Position numbers and translations under genes: made by a program. Shown in pieces: positions 7,880-16,700 of a DNA stretch of 64,000 nucleotides. The notes beneath the pieces are model-generated. The model was given only the letters and a program-made list of their open reading frames with translations, did no database searches and was not told the origin of the DNA. Within the stretch, counting starts at the first letter, position 1; each line of letters starts with the position of its first letter. Source of the stretch: Bradyrhizobium sp. SZCCT0153 (GTDB lineage: Bacteria > Pseudomonadota > Alphaproteobacteria > Rhizobiales > Xanthobacteraceae); contig NZ_JAFCKS010000011.1 of NCBI RefSeq assembly GCF_018129995.1, positions 1 through 64,000 of the forward strand. Direction: 5' to 3'.

Positions 7880-9244
7880 CTACCTTTCGCGGAATGCGCG
7901 GTTCATCTGATCGCTGAATGGCTTTAGGAGATAGGAGGCCGCGGTGCGTTCCTGTGTGGATACAAACACTTCAGCGGGCATGCCCGGGACGAGCTTGAGC
8001 CCCTTCAGTTGGACAATCTCATCCTCGCTTGGAAGCAGCTTTATCTGGGTCAAATAGTACTCCTGACCGTTTGCCGGATCGCGCGCCGATGCTGGCGACA
8101 CCATCGCCACCGTGCCCTTCAATTCCGGTGTCGTTGTACGATTGAAGGCAGTAAGCCTGATACGGGCAGGCTGCCCTACTCTTACCTGATCGATGTCAGC
8201 CGGTGAGACTTTGATCTCGAATTTCAGTTCAGCGTTCTCCGGGACCACGGTCGCGATCTTGGCAGCCGGCGTGATGACGCCTCCCACCGTGAAGGCAAAC
8301 AGTTCATTGATGTGGCCAGAAGCCGGCGAACGGATTTCGGTGCGAGAAAGGCGATCCTCGATCGCGAGCCGACGCTCGTGAAGCTCCGCGATTCGCGCGT
8401 CCACCGTGCGCAGCTCTTTCTGGGCTTCCGTGGCCGCGTTATGATCGACGGCAATGATTTGGACCCGAATCTCACTGGTCCGCACCTTGGCGCGAGCGAT
8501 GCTCGCCTGAATTTCGCCGCGCTCCCCGAGCAGGCGCGCCGTATCACGGTGGGCTGCGTAAACGCGCTGATGTTCGACAATCTTGCGCTCGAACAGATCT
8601 TGCAGCTTGTCGCGTTCGGACATCACCAGCTTCAACTCCTCCTCCTTTGCGGCGAGGCGCGCTTCCATGCCCCTGATCTCCTCGCCGGTCTGGCCGATGC
8701 TCAGTTCGAGCTGCTCCTTCTGGCTGTCCCTGGCGATCTTGTTGCCGGTGAAGAGGCGGGTTTCACCGTGGATCACGTCGTCGGCAGTCCTCGAGAAGAT
8801 GGCATGAAGATCCGACGGGATTTCAATGGCCGCCAAGTTGTCGCGTTCGGCTAGCAAACGCGCGCGGCGTCCAAGCGATTCGACGAGCTGGGAGCACACG
8901 ATGAGAAGTTCCGCCCGGATCTGAACGTCGTCGAGGGTTGCCAGTATCTGTCCCTCACGCACGAACTCTCCCTGCCGAACCGCAAGCGTCTTGACGATGC
9001 CGCCGTCCCGATGCTGGACCTCCTTGAGGTTCTGGTCGACTTTGACGGAGCCCGGAGCAACGATGGCCCCCTCCAGCATCGCCATCGCGGCCCAGCCGCC
9101 GCAGCCGGCCACGAGCATTCCACTCAGCACCGTGCCAGCCAGGATACGTGGCCAGAGGCGAAAAGGCCTCGCGGCTACAGCCGGCCTCTCGGACCTGGCG
9201 GGTGCCGGAGCGGGCACGAAGTCGGAGGCATCGACATGCTTCAT
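7880..9244 (-). CDS. HlyD-type periplasmic adaptor of type I secretion
   Basis: A 454-residue membrane fusion protein that bridges an inner-membrane ABC exporter and an outer-membrane TolC channel. One membrane span lies near residues 33-55 after a short cytoplasmic N-terminus. A lipoyl-like half (VQHRDGGIVKTLAVRQGEF) is followed by a long charged coiled-coil hairpin (about 110-300), the returning lipoyl half and a beta-barrel (IKVSPADIDQVRVGQPARI). This is the PrtE/PrsE type, usual length about 440-480. It is the last gene of the operon, 13 bp after the RTX gene. The window has no tolC, so the outer channel must be encoded elsewhere. Confidence 0.9.
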   Translation of the reverse strand: MKHVDASDFVPAPAPARSERPAVAARPFRLWPRILAGTVLSGMLVAGCGGWAAMAMLEGAIVAPGSVKVDQNLKEVQHRDGGIVKTLAVRQGEFVREGQILATLDDVQIRAELLIVCSQLVESLGRRARLLAERDNLAAIEIPSDLHAIFSRTADDVIHGETRLFTGNKIARDSQKEQLELSIGQTGEEIRGMEARLAAKEEELKLVMSERDKLQDLFERKIVEHQRVYAAHRDTARLLGERGEIQASIARAKVRTSEIRVQIIAVDHNAATEAQKELRTVDARIAELHERRLAIEDRLSRTEIRSPASGHINELFAFTVGGVITPAAKIATVVPENAELKFEIKVSPADIDQVRVGQPARIRLTAFNRTTTPELKGTVAMVSPASARDPANGQEYYLTQIKLLPSEDEIVQLKGLKLVPGMPAEVFVSTQERTAASYLLKPFSDQMNRAFRER

Positions 9245-9257
9245 GGCTTGGTGTCCT

Positions 9258-11927
9258 TTACGAGTGAATGGCCGCGAACTGCAGATGGTGGTGACCGGAA
9301 ATCTCGATAGTCAGGACGTCTTCCGGATCGGGGCGGTCGGCCACGTCAATGGCGGTATATTGACCATCCGCAAGGTCTTCGAAGCGGAAGCGAACCGCTC
9401 TGCCATGGCCGCTATTGTCGTCATCCGCGTAGACTTGTTCGAACAAGTCCTCGATCTGTTGCTGCGCGTCATCATCACCAAGAATGATCTGATAGCTTGC
9501 GACGACGATTCGGTCCCCGATCGTGAAGTCCGTGATCTTCCGTACCACGTCGCGACCGGGATCCTCACTGGACCCGCGCTGGAACTCAAAAACGTCGCGA
9601 CCGGCGCCGCCCGTCATCGTCACGGAGGCGTCGGCGGACACGATGCGATCGTCGCCGGAACCCGCAATGATCTCCTCGAAACCCGCAATCAGGTCCTCGC
9701 CAATCCCGATGCCTTGCGCTGTTCCGTTGCGCAGATCGATGGTGACGTTCAGCGCGGTCGCCGAATAATCCAGCGTGTCGTAACCCGAATTTCCGTCATA
9801 ATTGTCAGGAGCCGCATCGGCGGATGCGACCACATGATCGTCGCCCTCCCCACCCCTGACGATATCGGCACCGGCGCCATCCGAAATGGAGTCGTTGCCC
9901 GAGCTTCCAACCAGAACGTCATCACCGGCACCTCCCGTGATCACGTCGTCGCCGGCCCCGCCGTCGATCGATGCTGCGGTCGTGCCCGCACCGAGAATGT
10001 CATCGCCGGCGCCCCCGACAACGACCTCGAACCCGGCGATACTGTCCACACCAATGTCTTCACCGACCACACTGCCGGTGCTGAGGTCGACGACAATGCT
10101 GCGCACGGCCGACGAATAGTCCAGCGTGTCGGTCCCGTTGCCGCCCTCGAACGTGTCGCTTGTCGCATCGGCCGAAGCCAGGACGCGATCTTCGCCCTCC
10201 CCACCCCTGACGATGTCGGCCCCGGCGCCGTCTGAAATGGAGTCGTTGCCTGAGTTTCCAACCAGAACGTCATCACCGGCACCTCCCGTGATCACGTCGT
10301 CGCCGGCCCCGCCGTCGATCGATGCTGCGGTCGTGCCCGCACGGAGAGTGTCATCGCCGGCGCCGCCGACAACGACTTCGAACCCGGCGATGCTGTCTGC
10401 ACCAATGTCTTCACCGACCGCACTGCCGGTGCCGAGGTCGACGACGATGCTGCGCTCGGCCGACGAATAGTCCAGTGTGTCTGTCCCAATGCCGCCCTCG
10501 AACGTGTCGCTTGTCGCGTCAGCCGAAGCCAGGACGTGATCGTCGCCTTCGCCACCCATGACGACGTCCGAGCCCGCTCCATCGGCAAGCGTGTCGTTGC
10601 CGGCGTTGCCGGTCATGACGTCGTTGCCCGCGCCTCCGGCCAATACGTCGTTTCCGGTGCCGCCCGACATCTGGTCATTGCCCGCACCACCATCGAGCGT
10701 GTCGTCGTTCTCATCTCCCTGAAGAAAATCGTTTCCAGAGCCCGCCAACAGGATGTCACGCCCTGCGCCGCCTTCGATGTGGTCGTCGCCATCTTCGCCG
10801 TAAAGTGTATCGTTGCCGGCTTCACCGAAAATTCTGTCGTTGCCGGCGCCGCCGAATACGATGTCGTTGCCGGCGCCCGCGAATACAATATCGTTACCTG
10901 CGCCCGCGTAGACGACGTCGTCGCCCGCGCCGGCCAAGATGTGATCGTCGCCATCGCCCGCGAATATCTTGTCGTTCCCCTCGCGGGCGTCGATGTTGTC
11001 GTTGCCGCCGAGCGCGATAATGGTATCCGCACACTTGGTACCAAGCAGATTGTCGTCGCCTTCGGTCCCGATGATCGGTGGCGCCTCGACGACATTGAAG
11101 GATGCGGTCTGAACCACGAAATCGCTGCCGTCGCTGACGGCGTAAGTCAGAGTGACTTCGCCGAGCATGCCGCGGTCGTGCGCGAACTCCCAGCCGCCGT
11201 CCTCAGTCCGCGTCAACGTGCCGGACGAGGAGGACAGGCCGACCACGGTGAGACGATCGCCGTCCGGATCGGTGGCGCCCGCCAGCAGCGCCATGATGGT
11301 GATGGTGAGCGCCTGACATCCGGCCACATCGGGCAGGTGGACCGGGCCGGAAAGCCGCGGCGCGCGATTGCGGATATCCGGCGCCGGACCTGGAGAATCG
11401 CGCGTATTGTTGGGCTTGTCGCCGCCGCCTCCACCCCCGCCTCCGCCGCCTCCACCATTCGGAGCATCGGGGCGGTCAGGAGAGCGTCTGTCGCTGGCGC
11501 TCCTCGGCGTTTCGCCGCCGAAATCAGTGTCGAGTTTCGGCTGCGAGGTACGCGCCAGTGCGATGACGTCACTGGACCCCAACGCAACGGCTTCCTCGTC
11601 CGGGCGGGCTGAAATCCGTACCGCTTCAGTCTTGCCGGACGTTTTTGCAGCCATCTCGACATCACCGGGCTCGGCTTCCGAATCGGCGACGGCGTCGTCC
11701 TCCTTGATGGCCTGCTCCTCAGTATCCGAGCTGTGCGGCGGCCGGTGATCATCGTGCTCCGCCAGCGTCGCCGGCAGGAAGCTCTTCAGGTAGGCGGTGC
11801 AGGAGCCGACGATCAGCAGAAAGATGAGCGGCACGAAACGACGGCGCCGATCCTCCTTCTCCTCGTAGTCCTCACGGTCGGGCCCGGTCTCGCTGGTTTG
11901 CCGCTTGGTGGCCTGAATGTTGATCAT
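9258..11927 (-). CDS. Membrane-anchored RTX/cadherin-like calcium-binding protein
   Basis: An 889-residue protein. A charged N-terminus of about 28 residues precedes one membrane span (PLIFLLIVGSCTAYL, about 32-48). Next come an acidic linker, a run of 13 glycines near residue 160, an Ig/cadherin-like domain (about 195-285, with DGDRLTVVG and LTYAVSDGSDF), and RTX nonapeptide repeats of the GGAGND type (about 290-870) that should bind calcium. The ATG overlaps the stop of the upstream ABC gene by 4 bp, so translation is coupled. An RTX protein with an N-terminal anchor, encoded between the ATPase and adaptor genes, may be a fixed part of the export apparatus or surface tether rather than a normal substrate; that role is inference. 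Confidence 0.8.
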   Translation of the reverse strand: MINIQATKRQTSETGPDREDYEEKEDRRRRFVPLIFLLIVGSCTAYLKSFLPATLAEHDDHRPPHSSDTEEQAIKEDDAVADSEAEPGDVEMAAKTSGKTEAVRISARPDEEAVALGSSDVIALARTSQPKLDTDFGGETPRSASDRRSPDRPDAPNGGGGGGGGGGGGDKPNNTRDSPGPAPDIRNRAPRLSGPVHLPDVAGCQALTITIMALLAGATDPDGDRLTVVGLSSSSGTLTRTEDGGWEFAHDRGMLGEVTLTYAVSDGSDFVVQTASFNVVEAPPIIGTEGDDNLLGTKCADTIIALGGNDNIDAREGNDKIFAGDGDDHILAGAGDDVVYAGAGNDIVFAGAGNDIVFGGAGNDRIFGEAGNDTLYGEDGDDHIEGGAGRDILLAGSGNDFLQGDENDDTLDGGAGNDQMSGGTGNDVLAGGAGNDVMTGNAGNDTLADGAGSDVVMGGEGDDHVLASADATSDTFEGGIGTDTLDYSSAERSIVVDLGTGSAVGEDIGADSIAGFEVVVGGAGDDTLRAGTTAASIDGGAGDDVITGGAGDDVLVGNSGNDSISDGAGADIVRGGEGEDRVLASADATSDTFEGGNGTDTLDYSSAVRSIVVDLSTGSVVGEDIGVDSIAGFEVVVGGAGDDILGAGTTAASIDGGAGDDVITGGAGDDVLVGSSGNDSISDGAGADIVRGGEGDDHVVASADAAPDNYDGNSGYDTLDYSATALNVTIDLRNGTAQGIGIGEDLIAGFEEIIAGSGDDRIVSADASVTMTGGAGRDVFEFQRGSSEDPGRDVVRKITDFTIGDRIVVASYQIILGDDDAQQQIEDLFEQVYADDDNSGHGRAVRFRFEDLADGQYTAIDVADRPDPEDVLTIEISGHHHLQFAAIHS
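9907..10608 (-). repeat. Tandem 351-bp modules in the RTX gene
   Basis: Two adjacent 351-bp units (9907-10257 and 10258-10608) are almost identical in DNA over long stretches. Each encodes a 117-residue module containing SADATSDTFEGG, LDYSSA and IAGFEVVVGGAGDD. A third, more diverged module lies on the C-terminal side (below 9907). Confidence 0.8.
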
Positions 11928-13675
11928 GCGGGCCTCCTCATCTGGGATTCGGTCTCACGGGTTTCGGTAGCCGCCGTCGGCTGCAGGACCGGGGTCATGA
12001 TGTCTTGCTTCTTGCCGAATGCGACCATGCGGCCAGCTTGAACGATGGCGACGAGGTCGACTGCAACCAGCGCGCTTGGCCGGTGCGCGATCACGATGGC
12101 GATGCCGCCGCGGGCTCGTATGCTCTCGATCGCGGCCGTCAGCGCCGCCTCTCCCTCTCCGTCGAGATTCGAGTTCGGCTCGTCCATGACGACGATGAAG
12201 GGATTGCCATAGAGCGCGCGTGCCAACGCCACCCGCTGCCGCTGGCCAGCGGATAGCGCGCAGCCTTGAGGTCCAAGCCTGGTGCGATAACCGTCCGGCA
12301 TCCGGACGATCATGTCGTGGACGCCAGCCGCTTTCGCAGCCTCTATAACCTTACGGTAGTCCGGATCCGGCTCGAGACGGCAGATGTTGTCCTGGATGGT
12401 GGCATCCATCAGGGCGATCTCCTGCGGCAGATAGCCGATATGTTTGCCGATCTCGTCCTCCCGCCATTGCGAAAGATCTGCGCCGTCGAGCCGGACGCTG
12501 CCGCGCAGCACTGGCCAAATCCCGGTCAACGCCCGCACCAGCGTGGTCTTGCCGCCGGCGCTGGGGCCGATGATGCCGAGCGCCTGGCCGGCCTCGAGCT
12601 CGAAGCCGACCTCGCTCAGCACGACTTGACCTGATCCCGGCACCGCGACCGTGATCTTGTCGACCGAGAGACGCTCGGTCGGCTCGGGGAGTTGCATGGG
12701 TTCATCGGCGGCAGCGAGCGCCACAACGGTGTCCCGAAGCCGATGATAGGCCATGCGCGCGGCGATGAAGGATTTCCAATTGCCAATCGCGAGATCGACG
12801 GGAGCAAGCGCCCGGGCAGAGGCCACCGATACTGCGATGATCGTGCCGGCGGACAGTTCGCCTTTGATGGTGAGATAGGCGCCGAGACCGAGCAGCGCCG
12901 ACTGGAGCACCATGCGCAGCACGCGCGACACCGCAGCGAACGAGCCGGTTATGTCGTTGGCGCGGGTCTGGAGCTCGAGATGCTCCCCGTTGGCCTCGTT
13001 GAAGCGGCCCACGGCACGGCCCGCGAAGCCCATCGCCTTGAGGACTTCGGCATTGCGCGCATTGCAGTCCGCAATGCCATTTCGCGCGATCGCAGATTTT
13101 CGTAAATTGACGGCGAGCCGCTTGGTCATGATCTCGCTCACGACCGTGAGCACGACGAGAACGAGGGCGCCAGCTACGGTCAGTGCGCCCAGCATCGGAT
13201 GCAGGACATAGATGAAGGTGAGGTAGATTGGCATCCACGGCAGGTCGAACAGCGCCGAAGGACCCTGGCTGCCGAGGAAGCCGCGGACCGTATCGACATC
13301 GCGACCGCGCTCGAGCGCCTCGGAGGTCGAGAAGCCGAAGCGCGGCATGTCGATGGCGACCCGATGCGCCAGCGGTGCAATCTTGCGGTCGATCCGAGCT
13401 CCGACCCGCACCAGTACCTGGGAGCGAACTACGTCGAAACAGCCCTGGAATAAATAAAGCCCGATCGCAAGCGTAGAGAGTACCAGCAGCGTCGGCACGC
13501 TGCCGCTGGTCAGGGCCCGGTCGTATATCTGCATCATGTAAACCGAGCCGGTCAACGCCAGCACGTTGATCATGCCGGAGACCATGAAGAGGAAGAGAGC
13601 AACGCCTCGCAGGCCCTGCGTCAATTCCCTGAGCCGGCGGCGTTTCGCAGCGGTAAGTTCTTTCGATTTCGCCAT
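11924..13675 (-). CDS. Type I secretion ABC permease/ATPase (PrtD family)
   Basis: A 583-residue half-transporter: an N-terminal membrane domain (about 25-320), then a nucleotide-binding domain with Walker A GPSAGGKTT near residue 372, ABC signature LSAGQRQRVALARAL and Walker B FIVVMDEPNSNLD. It lacks the C39 peptidase domain, as is usual for exporters of RTX proteins with C-terminal signals. It powers export across the inner membrane with the HlyD protein encoded two genes downstream. It begins 84 bp after the giant peroxidase gene, the probable main substrate, and ends with a 4-bp overlap into the anchored RTX gene. Confidence 0.92.
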   Translation of the reverse strand: MAKSKELTAAKRRRLRELTQGLRGVALFLFMVSGMINVLALTGSVYMMQIYDRALTSGSVPTLLVLSTLAIGLYLFQGCFDVVRSQVLVRVGARIDRKIAPLAHRVAIDMPRFGFSTSEALERGRDVDTVRGFLGSQGPSALFDLPWMPIYLTFIYVLHPMLGALTVAGALVLVVLTVVSEIMTKRLAVNLRKSAIARNGIADCNARNAEVLKAMGFAGRAVGRFNEANGEHLELQTRANDITGSFAAVSRVLRMVLQSALLGLGAYLTIKGELSAGTIIAVSVASARALAPVDLAIGNWKSFIAARMAYHRLRDTVVALAAADEPMQLPEPTERLSVDKITVAVPGSGQVVLSEVGFELEAGQALGIIGPSAGGKTTLVRALTGIWPVLRGSVRLDGADLSQWREDEIGKHIGYLPQEIALMDATIQDNICRLEPDPDYRKVIEAAKAAGVHDMIVRMPDGYRTRLGPQGCALSAGQRQRVALARALYGNPFIVVMDEPNSNLDGEGEAALTAAIESIRARGGIAIVIAHRPSALVAVDLVAIVQAGRMVAFGKKQDIMTPVLQPTAATETRETESQMRRPA

Positions 13676-13759
13676 TGGGTGTGAAGCCGTCTGGTCGGAG
13701 GAATCTGAGGGGAGCGAGAGAGACGGGACGGGGCCATTCCCGTCTCTCGGCGGCCGCGA

Positions 13760-16700
13760 CTACAGCGTGGTGTTCGCGGTCGCAACGTTCTGGTGTCCGG
13801 CGATCTCGATCTTGAAATCGGCGGCCGTGTTGCCGTCCACGTTGCCCTGGACGATGGTGAAGTCGCCGTCCGCCCGGGTTTCATAGGTCACCGCGAGCTG
13901 TCCGGCCGCGGTGAAGGCTGCACCCGTAACCAGCGTGAAGCCCTGGTCTCCGACGACCGAGTAGTCGGCGTCGATGCCGCTGAGGTCGAGCCGGTCGCCA
14001 GGCTCGAAGCCGACGATGGTGTCACCGTTGGCCGCTGCCACCGAGTTGAACTTGAAGATGTCGTTGCCGAGACCTCCGTTCATCACGTTCACCGAGTTGC
14101 TGGCGACGATGGTGTCGTTGCCGGATCCGGTGTTGACGTTCTCGACTCCCCAGAGCGTATCGTTGCCGGTCTGGGAGCTCATCGCCGTTCCGTTCGACAT
14201 CGGTCCGGAGCCCAGGTTGACGTAGGCGTTTGCGGTGATTGCCGACATGTCGAGCGTATCGATGCCGCTGCCGCCGTCGCTATCGTCGCCGAAATACGCG
14301 TCGTTGCCGTCGCCGATCTCGGCCACAATCAGATCGTTGCCTGCACCGCCGAACACCGTATCGTCACCCGCGCCGGCATTGATCAGGTCATTGCCGCCAT
14401 CGGCGAAGATGCGATCCACTCCCGCGTCGGTGTAGACAATATCGGCACCGTCGCCGGCGAATACCTGGTCGTCGCCGGCCCCCGAGAGGATCACGTCGCG
14501 CCCGGCGCCGCCGTTCACGAAGTCGGCGCCCTCGCCGGCCGAGATCGAGTCCGCACCAGCATTGCCGACCAGGACGTCATCGCCGGCGAAGCCCACGATA
14601 TTGTCGTCCCCGCCAGCGCCGGTGAGAACGTCGGTCTGCGGCGTACCCGCCAGGACCATCGCGGCGATCGGCGGCGCCGTGTCGGTACCATCGCCCGTGC
14701 CTGTACCTGTACCTGTACCTGTACCTGTACCTGTACCTGTACCTGTACCTGTACCTGTACCTGTACCTGTACCTGTGCCTGTGCCTGTGCCTGTCCCTGA
14801 CCCGGCATCGTCGCCATCGTCGTCACCATCGTCGTCGCCGCCGGAACCGGTGTCATCTCCATCGTTGTCGTCGTCATCATCGTTGCCCGCATCGTCACCG
14901 TTCCCGGTTCCGGTGCCTGTTCCTGTTCCTGTTCCCGTTCCGGTACCAGTGCCAGTGCCGGTACCAGTGCCACTGCCGGTCTGGATGGTCGCGAACACGT
15001 CTTCCGAAAGATTTGCAAGACCGGTGTTGCGCGCAATGATTGCACCGAAGCCTTGCTCCTCGACGGTCTGATAGAAGTCGAGGTTCTCGACGCGATCGAG
15101 ATAGTACAGGCGATCGCCTTCCTGGAGGCGATCGAGTTGTTCGTGAAGCACGACCCACATGGTCTGGCCGACCACGCCGCCATTGATGTGCTTCTCCGCG
15201 AGCCCGCCGACGAACAGGTCGACGCGATCGATGCCTTTCACGGTATCGTGGTTCGGACCGGTGAGTTCGATACCGGGATTGATCGCCTGGAATGCGGCAA
15301 TGTCCCCGGCCGCCAGCACGAGATCCGGGTAGGCCTGCTTGAACTGCGCGATCAAAGCATCGCTCAGATTGTTGCGGGTCTGGAAGTCTTCCCAGGAGGT
15401 GTAGGGCGTGAGGTTGCCGCCTGCGAAACCCACCGCTTCCTGAACGTACGGGTCGGCAGAGGCCATCAGGTCGGCGCGGATCTGGTTCATCGAGCCGATG
15501 CCGACGTCCCATTCCCGCGCCACGTCGAAGGCGAACACGTCCGCGCTGATCCGCACGAGATCGTTGCGCACGGCATCCACGATGTTGACGTCGACCGCTT
15601 CGGCCGCCTGCAGGACGCTGCCGCCGAGGATGGCACCAACACCAAGCTGTTCGTAGCCAGGCTTCGGCACGTAGCCCGGAGGCAGCGTGTTCACGAACGC
15701 ACTTGCATCGTTGGTCGGGTTGAGGAAGGCGTCGAACAGGTTGACCTGGGTCGGTTGACCCTGGGCATTCAGCACCGTCATCGTCTGACCGATCAACGAA
15801 TGGCCGAACCGGTAGGCTGCCGTAGCGAACTCATGGCTGACCCGGGCATCGACCTCTGGATGATAGCCGTCGAAGCCGTGGTCGCCGTCGCCGCGCATTC
15901 CGCCAAGGAGATGATCGGCGAACTCGGTATAGACCACGCGTTGATACTCGGCCTCGTTGACGATCTTGGCCGCCTGGAACAGTTCCTCAGCTGTGCCGGT
16001 GAAGCCGGCGGCCAGAAGCCCGTCCACATGGAAGTTGTGGTTGCGAGCCCAGATGGTGTGGATCGAAGTCAGCGCGATATTCTCGTTGGCCCTTCCGTCA
16101 CCGGCCACATAGTGGTCGAGAAGGCTCATGAAGGGATTGGTGTCGAGCAGCAGCGGGAAGCCGCTGTTCATGAAGTTGTTGACCATCGCAGGCAGCATCG
16201 CGTCGTCGATGACACCGCCGTTAACGAGGCCCGGGAAGTAGTCGCGGAATGCGACGTGGTGGTCGCCGGGCAGCGAGTCCGCCGTGAACACCGTGTTGTT
16301 GGCCCAATGGTGCAGAATGACTTCCCGCAGCGTGGGCAGCAGGTTGAAGTCCGGGTTCGACGGGTCCGGTCCGCCGGCGAGCAGCCGGCCCGTGAAGCCG
16401 CCGTTGCCATCGCCCTCCCGCAACAGCTGGCCGACCAGTTCGTCGGAGCCGTAAGCCTGGTTCTGGTCGACAAAGGGCGAGGTCTTGTTGAGGTGCTGGG
16501 GCACGCCATCGGCGTCAATCCCGGCAACCGTGCCGCGGGTCAGATCGGCGGGATTGTCCGTGCCCGGCGCGTGTCCGGTCCCGGGGGCGCCAATCTGGAG
16601 CGTGCCATTGCCGCCCTTGCCGAGGAAGTCGAGGCCGTGGTCGAAGTACTGACCGAACGCCGTGAACAGACTGTTGACGCCGGACGCCTCTTTCGGAAGC

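Noticed and set aside
9898..11000. RTX block as a direct-repeat mobile element
   Set aside because: The repeats are coding modules in one frame, with no transposase, terminal inverted repeats or target-site duplication.
14701..14980. Possible CRISPR array
   Set aside because: The repeat is a 6-bp microsatellite inside a coding frame, without spacers or cas genes.
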